DNA of 64,000 nt from Halictus rubicundus (GCF_050948215.1 NC_135150.1:23043943-23107942), one strand, 5' to 3'. Counted from the stretch's first letter, positions 12,701-27,700 are shown. Program-made: numbers and translations. Notes: a model not told the origin generated them from the sequence alone.

Positions 12701-15700
12701 GAGAGGTTACAGAAAACCTTGTTCCATTATAATTCATTCTATCAGTGAAATTCTATTTACCGCCTTCTCTGCTCGGGGAGACAATTCGATAAATGTTCCG
12801 ATAACTCAATCCTCCAATCAATGGTCGTAATCTGATAACTACTGTGCGGATATTTATTGCATTTGTAGCCGGTCTCCTAAGCTGCACAACTCTAATTTCT
12901 CAGTATAATGGAGGTTTTAATAAATCTTGATAAAAAACTCTATATTGGATTTGTAATTCGTAAAATTGCGTTCCTACAATCCCGAATAACATATCGTTAT
13001 TTGGTGCTTTCAATTTACTTCACATCCCCTCGGTACGTTGGATAAAGACTCGCATTCTTTTTTCTTTTTAATAACGTTCCGCCTACGCAACATTCCGGAA
13101 ACTCCTAAAAATAATAATTTCAGTAGTAGATATCATTGAAGGGGATGTCTTAAAAAACTACCCTCAGAAAATCGAATCTTTTCGATACCCTTACCAGTGG
13201 TCTAAAATTTTGGAAAAAATTCAAGAAGTTAATGCACACTTACTGTTCACCTTAGGCGTCGTTAGGATATTTGACATAATTTTCAAGGAAGGCCACATAA
13301 ATTCAGAGGTGTTTCATACCTCTCTTAAAAGAAGAGACACAGCTCGAAAGAGATACAGCACGTCTCAAAAAGTATTTTAAGCAAAGCCGCAAAGTACAGT
13401 GTGTGAAGAAATGTTTGGTCTTGGCTGCCATAGGCGTATCCTACATCTTTGGATCGATGAAGATCCGCAAAAAAAAGTTGAATTTCAGTTTTTATCGCAT
13501 CGATTTTATCGAATAAAAAAATTTGGCCTTGAAATTCAAGGTCGAAGACAATGTCGCGGCAACTTTCCTTACACCCCGTACCCCGTAGAATTTCCTTTTC
13601 CATAAATCAGTTTGTCGATAACAAGCAATGATACCAAGTGAGTCACGAGCGTCTGGCCGACCAATCGCGGATAATATCACTGCAGCGACCGAAACGAACC
13701 GTCGCGTCGCGTCGAACGGATCCGACGAACCAAGAACACGTTCGGAACAATAAACGGGGCCGGGACAATTAAGGAAATGGGATTAGATCGCCGGGAAACG
13801 ATCGGAGAGTCGCGCGATCGAGCCGCGAAGGCCGGTCAACAATGGGAAAAGCGTTCCAATAGGAGGGAGAAAGAGAAGAACAAACGAACGGAACAAAAGA
13901 GACGTGAACGCCGATGGGAACGCAAACAATGGATAACGGGTTTAGAACACGTTAGTCGGCAATTGGTCCGGCCTGTACCGCCGGAGAAGTATAACTGACG
14001 GAGGCGTTGGCAGCGCGGTTAAACAAAAGACCATCGTCGGAGTCGCATAAATATTTCCGGGCCCCCATTGTCTCCCAGCAATGTTGGTCGTCCGTTAGGA
14101 TTCGTGTGCGTCTCAAGATTTTTATGGGATTGATTTCTCGCACGGAATTTTCCTCGATTTTTCTTTTGTGACTAACAATTCCGATGCTTTTGAGTGAACA
14201 TCTTGAAATGATGTTTGACGGGTCTAATTTAGTTCGATGTCGGAACGAATTTTGACGTACGCAGAAGCCGGGTCTCGAAGCGCGAAACGGTGAAGTTCGA
14301 TGGACGTGTTCCTCGATTCGCAGTCGAAAAACAAAATTAGAATCGCGAAAGAAGCGACGTCCGAGCCCTCCGGGAGTTTGAATGCTGACTCGTCTATATT
14401 CTAGCCGTCGTCCGGCTGTCCCGGCGAGATTATTTTAATCCCACGATTATCCACCTCTTTATCAAATGCCCGGGACTTTATCCACTAGGCTTATCCCTGC
14501 TGAAGGAGCCGGACAAATGGTTGCCGAGGCCTTGAACGAAAATTACGAAGTGCCCGTGGCCGCCGGACGAAGAGTTACGGCTCGACACGAACCGATCATT
14601 CGTTCGTAATGACTAATTTCGTGGACTTTCCCCGTCGATCCGATCTCACCTCTCTCATTTCCGGCGTGCCGCTTCCAAGATTGTCATTCTCAAAATTCTG
14701 TTCTGGTCTTTCTTACTTCTCGTGGAAAGCAATGACTCGCAACGGTTAGCTTTTACTGTCTTCCTTCTTTGTTTTAAAAGAAAAAGGAAAATTTACCAGA
14801 GAGTGGGTATCGATGAGATCGTATTTCATTCTTTTAGTAGAAAATACCTGATTTTCTTATTTTTTAATATCCAAGACGACAACGTTTGAAAAATATGGAG
14901 ACTATCAGAGCTTTTCCTTCGGTCTTCAACTAGAACCTTTGGCACCCTTATTTATTGACATTGATAGTATTTGAAAAATAGTAAAATTGGTAGGGTGGTT
15001 ACTGATAACGTTACTAAAACATTGAACTACATTTCCCTGATTCTTTATTTTGAAAGGCGAGAAACTTGTCAGAGGACGAGTATCGATGATCTTGGGAATA
15101 TTTTGGCCAATTTCTGGTAGTTCTATTTTCTTTTTTTTTCAGAACAATGGATTTTGAGGAATATGGAAACGAGCGGTTTCCGAGCATCTTGGACCACGAT
15201 TTAGTGTTTTCTTATTTCTCGAAAGCGACACGGGGTTCGAGGAACGAGTGGTTGATCAGAGTGGGCGGCCCGGCGATCGAATCAGCGTTTCCCAGGGGGA
15301 ACTGAACGAATCCCCAGGAGCACAATATCGGTTTCCCTCGACCGAAGTGGCCGGGATCGAGAATGTTGTTCCACTTACCAGGTTTCTCCGCTCTTCTAGC
15401 CGCCTCTAGAACTTCCTGGTGTCCCACGCACTCGTCGGGATTCGAATTTTCCGGGAATTTCTCGCATTCCAGATACTGCGGCAGAGTCAGCCCGAACACG
15501 TCCAAGAAAAACCCGCAGCGTCTCTTGGTCTCTGGAAAAAATTTCAAGAAAAAGTTCTGTTATAATTTACACAACCATTGTGGCGTTTCGATGATTAATT
15601 CCCTACGAGATTACACAGATCAAATTAACACCTTCACAGCCGGCAAAACCAGCTAGTCTTCTCCGCACTTGAATACACGACGAAAGTCTTATATTCTAAC

Positions 15701-18700
15701 AATTTTAGCATAAACCGAGATAACTAGAGATGCTTAACATATTCTTAGAAAGACGTATGTCGCTTTCAAATTTTGTTCCTTGCTGTTTTAACGATATTCG
15801 AAACACGAGCGCACTCGTGACCGGCTCGTAAAGTGTCAAGAGCCAAGACTCCGTAGATTCGCGATAAGGTAGAGTGACTACGTTACCGACAAAGATAGGC
15901 GAAAAATGGTTTTACGCGCTCCAACTTTTCGTCCTTGTATGAGAATATTTTATCGCTGGGAAAGGACTCATTCGAAAGAGGAAGGTTCAATCTAGCGCCC
16001 GCTTGTCGTGAGCTGACGAGATTATGCAGATATTTAGCAGTATAAGCGTTGGAAGTAGGCCAAAACTTGACGATGCGCATGCCGCGGAATCCAAGCATTC
16101 TTATGCCATTGGATGAGTTTTCTGGATGAAATCGAGAGTAGCGCGCGCTAGAAAATATCTCCAGCTACAAATTCAGCTATATTTTGTCTTGATTCTCTGC
16201 GAAACAAAGTTTAGTCACTGACTTAAGACCCGTCGGATGAAGACCAAGGCGGATCTTAAGTCAGTGGCTGAAGGCTGTGAACGGAACTTTATACAGCAGT
16301 TACCGACCTCCTTTCTCTGAAAAAGTCACGTGACTACCCTGGGCTCTTAAGAGGGACAAAATATTGTTGAGTGTAGAAGATTTTTGCTATTGTTTGTTCG
16401 TGTAGGAACTACTCACGGAAACAGAGGCTGCGGCATGGTCGCACAAGCTGTCCTCTGGATCCACATTTCGGCACGAAAACACTGCAGAGGAAGAGGGCTG
16501 CCAATTCGTAGCACTTCACTTCTATCACGGTATCGTACAGCTCCAGCTCGTGTTGCGCGTCCCTCTGTCCGCAAGCGCCCATGTAATTCGGGAAGACGGT
16601 GAAATTGTACGGGATCTGGAGGAACCGACAACGGACGGCACACGTGAACGCGTCTGGCATTTAATTAGGAGACTGAATAATTAGCGGTCGCCGGTGTTCC
16701 GCGGATCGTAAGCGGGCGTGCACCAAAAATCCCGAAAACGCTCGTACCTTCGAAGCGATTCAAAATTCTAGAAGTCTTGCGCAATTACGAACCCACAATC
16801 TCTTCTTCCAAGCGTTTGTTTGTTCAAGTTTTTAGATCCGAAATGAAGAAGCCAAAATACACTGACACGTAACATTAAAAACTGGCACTCTCTTAGAACG
16901 ATCGTTGTAAAGGAAAAGCTTCGATCTTTAAGATCGTGGTGGTTTCAGTCCTGGGACAAATTTTTTTCGTACCCTACAGAAGTTTCAATTCGCAGAAATT
17001 CGAAAGAAAGGTACCTTCAGTTTCCCGTCTATGGCATAATGCAAATACGTCTTTGAAAACATTGAACAGGGGGGTGTGATAGCCTGAGGCTTTACGCTTT
17101 GAAATGAGCTCGACTAGATTACTGCACGATTCTTTTCACGAAGTTATAACAGTTTAAACATCGACAAATAACAATGGAGGGAATCGTTCGGAAGAACCTG
17201 CGTCGAAGTTGCAAACGGAGATCCTTTCAAGGATTTCCATATATAATTTTATTATATTGAATGCACGGAGTGACGTCCCGTTGCGTTCACGGTTTGGAAT
17301 GCAACGATCCGAGTCGGAAGCATCGACAACCGCGTCGGGCGCTGTTTTAACCCGATTCGACGAATCTCGAGAATCTCATGGACGAATTCCTCGGAAGTTT
17401 ATTGGGAATCGCTTCGAAGAAGGCAGCATAGATAGAACGCGGGGGTGGAGTTTACCTTGTGGTACTTGCAGAAGGTTACTATTATTGGCAGACAGACACC
17501 AGGCATCGGATTCTTCTCCCCGATCATCCGCGGCGCCCGTTCCGTCATCGTGATCATGTTGGTGTAGATCGTCTTGTCCTCCAGTCGTATCGCAGTCTCA
17601 GGGTTAGCTATTTTGAATTTTTGAAAAACGATACTGCATTAATTATACCACCAAAATGTACATAGTTTCAATAGCAAGTGAACTGAGTCACGCGTGGTGC
17701 AGTAATAATTTGATTGTGGTCTCAATAAATTCTTGCATTGTAATTCGGATATGAAAATAAATCAGTTTGATCGTCCCTCTCCCATTTCCAATGTTAAATA
17801 TACACAACTGCCTGCACACCGACCTCTGTGTGTCCAGAGAAAATAAACTACTGCATGCTCAATACTTCATATTAATCTTTCAAAAACCAGTGAACGTATT
17901 TATTTAATAAAAATACTAAATTGCGGTATTTTTTCTGTTTCCCGTATTTCCAAAATTTTTCAATTCTGCTGGGACTTTGGAAATACTAGTGTAAACGATA
18001 AATCAGACAGTAAGACGTGTTGCCAAGTCCCCGAAGGGCAGCGGCGGTGGTTCGGTCGCGATCCGTTTCTGAATTATTGGAAATTAAATCCCCCCCGGGG
18101 TCACTTAGATAACACTAGATAACGCAATCAATTAGATAACGCTTCCCGCGTCGAAGGAGTGTGTCCGACTCCGAAGGATTGAAACGCGCGATACTTCCAC
18201 CTGCGCTTGAGGGACCGCCGGGAACGTGTTTTCGAAAGCCACGTGTCAGTCGCAGGTGCGATTCCTCGGATACACCCGGCCAATTATTCAACGTTCTCAG
18301 TGCCACGGTTATGATTAAGGTTTTCTCGCGCGACTCAACGCGGACGCTTCTTTATTGACTCGAACCACTACATCTTCGAGTTGCTACAATTTCATTGGGC
18401 CATCGTTACACATTTTCTACTTAAATTCTTAGTAAAAAGTATTTATAACTTGACTCGATCACTCGCACATTTTACTCCGTTGTGTCTAAAGTTTCGACTC
18501 TGAGTACAGTTGCGTTATTCTTCTTTTACGATGACGTTGGAACTTAATATAATCTGCAATACGATATGAATATAGAATCTACAGTTTCCTTAACTTATTC
18601 TTCTTAGAATGTATACAAGAAAAAATTAATTTCCACGCTACTCGTGCTTGTCACAATTGCGTCGGAACATTTCGATTGTGCATGAAAAAGAATATCGCAA

Positions 18701-21700
18701 AAATTCACGAAGAATATCGCGCACCAAAACAAAGTTAATTAAAAAATTGTAGACCAAAAAGTCCTTGGACACAAATAAAGCAGATAAACAATATGATGCA
18801 ACATAAATACCGTGGTAAAATAAAATGTAGCAATCCTGGGCACACTGGACAAACTGACGCCAACCTTGCCGTTCGCGCAACGCGAAGGCACCGTAAAAAA
18901 GAGGGAATTAATCTTTCAGCGCGACGCGACGGTCAAACGAAAAAGCGATCCGGGTAAAAATGTATGGATTCGTCAACGCCATTAGCGAAATAATTGGACG
19001 TCAAAGGTCGGTTTAAAGTCGAGAGTGCCGGTGTACGAGGCGTAGGGCGCGCGAGAGCAAAGCGGAAAATTTCTCGCCGCCAATCTGCCTGGGCCGTGAC
19101 TGCGGCCCCATTAACCCAACTATAAATTACCGTGCAACTATGTGACACGGGCACACGCGTCGCGGTCCGAGAATTAGTCCGCGGATTATCTACACACTCC
19201 GGTAGGCCAGCGCCGAGTGAAAACGATTCGCCGGCATTAAATCAACCGAACGGGCCACATTTTCCCTCTTAACGGTCGCGCCAGTCCGCGAACAATAATT
19301 TCACGCGACCTTTTCTCTACATGGTTGCGCGTGGCAATGTTTAAATCTCGCCCTTCACCCTTCGGTCAAACAATCTTTACTAGTTTGTTGCGGACGAAAT
19401 GTCCGATTTTTTATCAGTAACGTTGCACAACAACTTCTTCTACATAAACTTAAGAGCTAAGACTCCGTAGATTCGTGATAAGGTAGAGTGACTAGGTTAC
19501 CGACAAAAATAGGCGAAAAATGGTTTTACGCGCATCAACTTATATATTTTGTCTTGATTCTCTGCGAAATAAAGCCAAAAACTTCAAGCGCGTTTCTGGC
19601 GTCAGAATTCATGATAATACAGAGCAAAAAATGTGACAAGTTTAGTCACAGACTTGAGACCCACGGATCAAGACCAAGACGGATTTCTTGAGTCAGTGGC
19701 TGAAGGCTGTGAACGGAAATTATACAGCAGTTAGCGACCTGCTGACTTTGCAAAAGTCACGTGACTACCCTTGGCTCTTAACCATGAGAAGAAGTTGCCC
19801 GGCGACGGCACAGGCAGTGGAGGAAGCACGAATCGAGGGAAAAAAGTTACCCTCTCTCTGCCAGTACCGGAGTATGCACGACAGAAACGAAGCGTTGGCA
19901 ATAGCGCGGTGGAAGGGGAAGTTAAGGACACAAGTGTTGTTCCTGGCGACACTGTGCACAAGGGCAAGCAGAGTCTATAGCTAGGTCCGTCTATCCCCCA
20001 CCTCTGACGCTCCCGTAGTCCCAATGTTTACGTTTCGACATCTCACGCTACATACAGTGAATTCTCATTACGAGTCAGTGTCAACCTTACAATTTGGAGT
20101 CAGTGAAACTATCCATCACGGTGAGGGGTCGAAACTCGAGAGCCGTCTCTCGAGCTGCGTGTAACATTATAAGAAAAAGACATTTTCTCAGTCTTCTTGT
20201 CACTATCACTTAGTAGTCATAGGCTTTAATGTCTTGTAAACGGATATGACTCTTAGGTTTCCAGCGTGCCCTGTGTATTTCAAATGCGACGATCGGCGAC
20301 AACCTCAGGTTTCGTCTAAGAGTCAGTCACCAGAACGGCGCAACTGACTCGTAACGAGAATTCACTGTAGCATGTGTGACCGCTGTACTCAATATTTCTG
20401 CATGAACCGACAATGTGGAAGGAGGCGTGCCCCTTTTACTCGGATCCAATTGGCCGCGCATTTCTACCTAATACGTCATCGCATTCCTGCGACTTCTTTT
20501 CATCTCACTCGAGTACCTCTCTCCGTTTTTTCTATGCGCTTAGGGTGGGGGCGACCGGGCCGCTCGTTGGTACACGAAGAATGAACAAAGACCGCGTTAC
20601 CGAGAAAAATGAGCTCTCTGCTACGTCACAGGAAAATGACAAAAACCTACGAAACACAGCTCGAATGGAATTTAAGAGAGCGTTTCATCAAAGCTGTGCA
20701 CAAAGAAGACGCAATATTGTTTAACGTCAGTGCCCCTGGACTTTATAAAATTGTCAATTTGTGTTAGACTTCGTAAAATCAAGGTTGCAGAAGATCGGAG
20801 ACAAACGGAGAGCGATGCCGTGTATAATTTCGTAGAGTTTCAAAGGTTCGCTGGTTCTGCGTCAGCTTTTCAAAAAGACAAAGACGCTCTTTTTCTCTGT
20901 ATCTATTTTTAGCAGTAAACAATGACTAGACCGTGTAAAGAGCGTCATTAGCTATCCAGCGAATTGGCTGGGAGAGGGAGAACAGCTGAAAGGTATTATT
21001 TTTTGTCAAGCGTCTATTCAAACAACGTTGAAACTAATAACGACCAAAGATCGCTAGGGATCCTTATGCAAAATAAAAATTATGTGCATTAATTCTCTTT
21101 AGGAGACTCTTTCCCTCTTTTATATTAGGTCGTTGCATACGAAATGTCCGATTTTTAACAGTAACGAATGTATTTGCAGTCTAGTAATTGCAATAAAAAC
21201 CGTAACCCCTCAGACCCGACATCGCGGTACGCCATGCTGCCTCTGAATAGCCTTCTTTCGATATAAGACGATGTTTTCCTCGCAACAAGAAAATCTCTAC
21301 CCCCTTCTTCTTTTCCAGTTGTCCGCTCAACACCGCCTATTCCCAGAACAAGATGTAATATTCTATCCTTTTGGGATCCATAAACTTTCTCGCCTACTCG
21401 AGAACAAAGTCAAGCCGAGTAGGCACCCTCATCCGCAATACGCCGAAAGCCGCCCCGAGCCATCGTCTTATATCGAAGGCGATTATATAAGATATAATTA
21501 TAAAATAATCTATAAGATATAATTATAAAATAAGAATAAGAAGGAAAACTGTATTTCGAAATTGATTACAGAAGGTCAGCTTATTAGCGATAGAAGGTCA
21601 GATTATTGCGATATGTTTTCACGCGTTATTGTTCGCTTTCTAGGACTCTGAATTAGGATGAAAATATCAAAAAATCTAAATCATCAATAGATTGTTACAA

Positions 21701-24700
21701 CATCAGTAGCATCATATAACGTCGACCATACGGAAGCAAATTGACAATTCGTCGTTGTCTCCCAAGGGGTTGACGCTTATCACTTACTTCTTTTACTGTT
21801 GTAGATCCTGCAAACCCTAACGAAGTTCGATTCAAGCGACCGTATTGTGAAGAAAATTACAGTGTTGGACGCAGTTCGGTGTTTTCCGCACGTGTCCGAC
21901 GCGGTAAGGCAACGGGTTAATAATAATGATTGATAAGCACGTTCGACTAGTTCGCAACACATTGGGTTCGGGATGATTGGAGCCGAGTTAACGCGATCAC
22001 GGAGTCAATTATCGGTCGACAGTGTGCCCAGCGGAAATCCAGTGAAAGTGTGCCCGAGCGGAGAAGTTTTGCAGGAAGCGGGTTCCGTCGCGAAGTCGGT
22101 GTTGATGTTTGAAAGCAAGTAGCACACGGGCACCACCGTCGGCTCTATTGATCTTTCGGTACCACAAAGCTCCCCCGTGCTACGTGCCCGTGCATTACAC
22201 CCGCCTAACGCCACGGCCGCGTTCACGTTCGTCGACGGAGAGCCCGGTAGCCGCCGTCGCCGTGCAATAACGTCTCCCGTCGCGTCGCGACGACGGGATT
22301 CGTTCGATATGCGAAAATTGTTTGCTCACATTTGAAGTACACGGCCAGGCCGCCGGCGATGATCAGAAGCGCGACCACGTTGAAGAACACCTGGACGAAC
22401 CGGAAACGGAGCCGACCCGTGGTCACGTAGTGGCTGCCCGTCATGTCCCTGATGATCTGAAACCATTTGCAAGAAGGTTCGGTCAAAGAGCTCCCTTCGC
22501 GGTCAGAAAGATAAAAATAAAAACAATTTAAATTGAAAACTTAAGAAAACATAAATTAGACAAAAGTTTTTAGTACTTCAGATAATCTGGGTAATTGGGT
22601 AGGTCCTCAAACAGTGTTAGCCCAGGGCCCAGTTCAGTTAAAGGGCCCCCTACGCGGTCAAAAAGGGAAATCAAAATAATTTGAATTAAAAACTTGTGAA
22701 AACATAATTTATACAAAAGTTTTTAGTACTTCAGATAATCTGGGTAATTGGGTAGGTCCACAAGTGTTAGCCCAGGGCTCCGTTCAGTTAAAGGGCCCCC
22801 TACGCGGTCAAAAAGGGAAATCAAAATAATTTGAATTAAAAACTTGTGAAAACATAATTTATACAAAAGTTTTTAGTACTTCAGTTAATCTGGGTAATTG
22901 GGTAGGCCCCCAAACAGTGTTAGCCCAGGGCCCCAAAATTAACGGTCCGTCACTGCATAGCTAGCTTTTGCGCATTTGTACATTGTGTCCCTCCCTTGTT
23001 CAAAAGTTTTCTTGAATACAACGTACCTCGTTTCCGGAATATTGAAACCTATGGCGTTAAACATTCACAAAGTATGAATGTAAGAATTACAACAAAATTT
23101 GAATGAACAATGCACCAGGATGAAACAAGCTAATTAATTTTTAAGAGTCAAAAGAGTACTGTAACGTGCGTTACAGTTATACATTTTCTTGCGATTAAGA
23201 GCCAAGACTTCGTAATTCACGATAAGGTAGAGTGACAACGTTACCGATAAAAATAGGCGAAAAATGGTTATCTTGGATTTAAAATTGAGCTATACTTTGT
23301 CTTGATTCTCTGCGAAATAAAGCCAAAAATTTGAAGCACGTTTCTGGCGTCAGAATTCATGATATCGATAATACAGAGCAAAAAATGTGACAAGTTTAGT
23401 CACAGACTTGAGGCCCTTAAGTCAGTGTTTGAAGGCTGTGAACGGAAATTATGCAGCAGTCATCGACCTGCTGACTCTGCAAAAGTCACGTGACTACGGT
23501 TGGCCCTTAAATTGTGATTGTAAATGAGGGGGCAGATCTAAGGAGCAGACTATTAGCAACAGAGGATGTCAGTGTCGGTACAATGTAATTGGCCGGGAGC
23601 AATGGGTGCCCGAATTGCCACAAATATTGCTGGCTCATGTTGACCGCGTGTTCTACTTCGCAAGAGACCCCTCTGTTTGAACAGTCAACGCACCCACGTT
23701 ACACGTTGGCACGCACTGCCCCGATCCCGACCCCTACGTCATCCCGTCGATATCGATTATAATTTCCTTGCGGTGGTATCACTCCGTCAAAGGACAAATT
23801 ATGTCGCCGACCGCCTGTTTCGCTACTGAAATAGAGACCGCCAATTTCGGCCTGGTAAAAACATTGCAGCGATACAGTGAAAGTGAGTTTTCCAGGCACG
23901 TTGTCCATACAGTGAATGTTCATTTGCTTTTTGTACTGGTAACTCGACTGTAGTCCCTTATTCTGTGAACGGGGTAGCGAAAATATCCAAAAAATAAAGT
24001 CAGTATGATTCGTTTCTTCGTTTGACATCTTTCTGTTGGTTCGTTGATGTAAAATGGCAGAAATGAATTTATTAACCCTCAGTACTCGAGCGGCGACCCC
24101 GAGACGCCACTAAACGTTGCTATACCGTTATTCAAAATATTGTTCGATTTATTAAATTTGTTTGTATTTAATGAATTACTAAACACAGTTAAGTATTGTG
24201 TGAAGTATTCCATCACTTGCATAATCATAAGATGAACTGACATAAAACGACAAACCGAGCAAGGCGTGATTCTACATTGAAAAATAAGAATAAAAATTGC
24301 TATAGCATTTTTCTTTGCGAAGCTTCGTTTTCGAGAATATCGAGTATAGAAATGCAGAGAAATGATCGTCTGACTCGTCTGACCATGACCAACCATTTCT
24401 ACTTCCTGCGTACACTGAACCACGCGAACCCGACGGATCTCTCGATTTTCATAAAAAGGAGGCGTCAAACGAATAAATGTTAATCCTTCTTCCCGATTAA
24501 TTTTTAAATGTAGAATCACCTCCTGCCCGGTCGCTCGATTTCCGTCGGACTCTGTACAGAATGAAAGCATTCCACGTCGGAGGAAACGTTTGCTTTCGTT
24601 GAAATAGCTCCACGTGCGGAGGGTTAAAGGTCTTAAGAAGAATCGGATCGTTCGCAGCCGCGGTATAAGAAAAAAAAAAAAAAAAAAGAAAACCGAAACA

Positions 24701-27700
24701 ACTAAAACCACCTAATAATCCCGTCGTTAAAAGCCCGTAAAACTTTACAGGTCCCTGAGAGCGTAAGCTGCGGAGAATTTATCGCGAAGCTTCGAAAACG
24801 CATAAACCGGTGTAAAGCCCATTCCCGATATCAATTTCATCAAATGGGGGCAACGTGTGCTTGCGGATGAAAGCAGCGGAGCAGGGTCGACAGCAGAAAC
24901 ACCGTAACAAAATCGTTTTCAGTGGTTCGGCGACCGACGCGACGCGAAGCCACGCGCGGCCGCAATTCGAATAATCGGACATTGGTCGGACACGGTGAAA
25001 ATCGTTGGCCAGAGTTTCGCAACGGGGTTATCGTGCATGGGAACCCCGCGTTTCCGTCGTCGTCGATGCGACATTAGCTCGATCGCGTTGGAAAGTCGTC
25101 GGCAATAAAGCGGGGCAATCGTCGGAACGTGGGAAAGCGATGCAATTAAACGGACGAGAGGATATAACCGTTACATCCGGTCGCGAGCGGTTCTGTATTA
25201 TCGCGGTTCTACTTTTAGCATTAATAACGGCAGAGAGAAACGGAAACGGAGAGAAAGAGAGGAGAGCTCGTAGCGAAATGATATCGGTCCGCGACACAGG
25301 ACGCCCTTTGTCGCGATATCGTACGCGTAACTCGGAAAGGACGTCGAACGACGCGAATTATCGATTCGCCGGGGGATCGCGATTTTACGACGCGCCTCCT
25401 GCTTCGCCCGTTTCCTCGCGGACCTTTTTAACGCGATTGTGAAAAATTCGAAGCGTTAGGCTGCCGCCGAGATGCCTCTCGGATGTCCCCCCTATACTCT
25501 GCAATTTGCATTTTATTTTACTTCGAAACGTTAAATTCGATAATACCGGACGATGTCGCACGGGTTTTGCGACCTGATCGGGTTTCGGGAAAACTTCGAC
25601 GATTTATAGAGGAAATCGAACGCTTCTTAGATTTATAATTCGACTTTTATCTTGACGCTAAACGTACCGACACTTCTTGTATACCTGTTCCTACCGTGCC
25701 TGTGTCAAAATGACCGGTACTTAACCAGTTAACTGTGGAATTTAATTTTAACAATCCCTCACGGAGCGCGGAATTAATGTCCAGCGATGACGAGTATACA
25801 CGCAGGCCAAATGCTCCTTGTCTAAACTTTAGGAAGAAAGTAAAGCAAAATGAGAAATGATTATTAAAAGGTTATTGTTATTGAAAAACTTAGAAATTGT
25901 CAAAAAATAATAAAATTCATAAAGAAGAAGAATGAAGCATACAAAACAATTCGGAGAATACCAGGTACGTTGGAAAATTTTTTCTGTTAGAAATATCGAA
26001 ATTATAAATATGTTTTCGCGAGAAAATTGTTTAATCAACCTCTCTATCGGAGACACGCATTTAAACAAAACTGATACGAAATCTGAACAAATGCAATTCT
26101 GTTGTTGTTAGAAGGCAATGTATGCCAGTTGCATCTAGCGGTAGTTCTAGCGTTAATCGTACGAAATCGAATCGTAGAAAATCGGAACGCAGGAAAAGCG
26201 AGCAGAAAAATCGAATTCGTGGTATAATTCTCGTGAAACGTAGGACGCGCGTCGAGGGACAAACGGTGTTTCAAAATGGAAGCTGAAAGTCGCGGACCAC
26301 CAAGTAAAAACGTCTTTCCAATAAAACAACTGGAGTGTACACGTCCCCGGGTTTCCTTTGAGACTCGATCTCGTTTCCTCGTCAAGCGATTTAATTATTC
26401 CGCGAGGCAAAACCAATCGGTCTGCGCCGATCCGTTTCGACGGAAGCAAAACGACGACCGGCGTGCGATTCGCGTCGCCGCCGCCCGGATAGAACCTCGT
26501 TTCGGCCGAGCGTGTGTCAACAAGAGATCTCTCCTCCAGGCAGCCAGTGTTGACCTTCGGAATCGTTCAGGCTCGACCGAGCATGCGAGCCTTGCGGAAC
26601 TGCTTGATGCTCTCGATGCTCGATCTTCCTCGCGGGTGCACATGTCCCCGGTGTGGCACGGGGAGTTACGTAACGCCGGCGAGAAGAATGGAAACCGAGA
26701 GAAGAGAGAATCGATATACAGGCAAACGGGAAGAATTAATCGCGATCGTTCACGCCCGTTCACGTAATCCGTCCGCGCCGATTCGAATCGAGTTCCTTGT
26801 CGCTCACGGTGCTGCATTATCCAATAAGCAAAGTGAGCGCGCGCTTAGGATATCGGACAAACGGGGGCACACAAAATTTGCCGAATTTTACGTCTTTTAA
26901 CACTTTGAACGCCCAACTAGAAACCCCAAAAATTCCATAAAATCAAAGTAAGTTATTTAACAGTAGAGCGACCGAGTAATAAACGCGACTGACGTATATT
27001 GCTTTGTAACAGTGACGAGACTGTGCCCATTCAGACTTCGTACAACTTTTATTGTAATATGTGCTTCAATGAAGAGGCTCATTAAAAAATTTCCGATGAA
27101 AACAGTCTTACAATTTCAGTAATTGTAAAAGAAAAAATTAGGAAGCAGTCATTTTGACTGCGCCGGTTGTTCTAGTGTTGATGAAATAAAAATTGCAAAA
27201 AATTGAATGTATCATACTGAGAAATCCTCCAACTTTCTTGCATGTTACAGATCCTAATCATGTTTAGTACAATGAATATATCAAATGTGGGTGACGCGGC
27301 GCCGAACGTGTTAGCCCTTAACGGTCCGGAAGTATTTCAAGTTTACTTCCCACCAGGTCCAAGCTATTTTTCATACCAAGAGAAACTGTGGACTCAACAT
27401 TTTTATATCAAGTATAAAAAGGAAAATATTTATATTTTATTTTTTTTTTTATTTTTACCGCCATATACGCGGCATTGGACCGAGTAAGTAAAAGTGCTAT
27501 GCCGCTTATATGGCGGCATTGGTCCATTAAGGATTAACATTAAAACAGCCAAGCATTAACGGGATCTGGTAAATATTGCCTTATAAAAGTGGCAACCACA
27601 AATTTATTGAGATTGTCCGTAATTTTCAATCGAATAAATGCTCGGATAAGGAAATTTATTCCACCACTTTCCACAAAAAAATTTTTATGGGATCAAAAAT

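Larger units (their letters stand above)
17608..22329 (-). other. Corin: Corin intron, 4.7 kb, transposon-rich
   Basis: Intron between the membrane and stem exons. It holds a TTAA family 3 element (19454-19777), a dispersed repeat (19790-19985), a TA-flanked inverted-repeat element (20055-20367) and a further inverted-repeat element (21258-21477). 17608-19450 and 21480-22329 show no supported feature other than AT-rich short repeats at 21480-21535. Confidence 0.6.

Noticed and set aside
16616..16653. Longer version of the Frizzled exon starting at 16653
   Set aside because: The CAG at 16654-16656 would need a phase-1 donor; the upstream exon ends in phase 0, and only the 16615 start restores the standard Frizzled sequence.
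24079..24711. 210-codon minus-strand open frame, the longest single frame in the window
   Set aside because: It overlaps a diverged TTAA element and an A-rich run; its translation is low-complexity at the start and matches no family I know.
26153..26900. Four overlapping open frames on both strands
   Set aside because: GC-rich intronic stretch inside Corin; frames are mutual shadows and lack splice-consistent borders.
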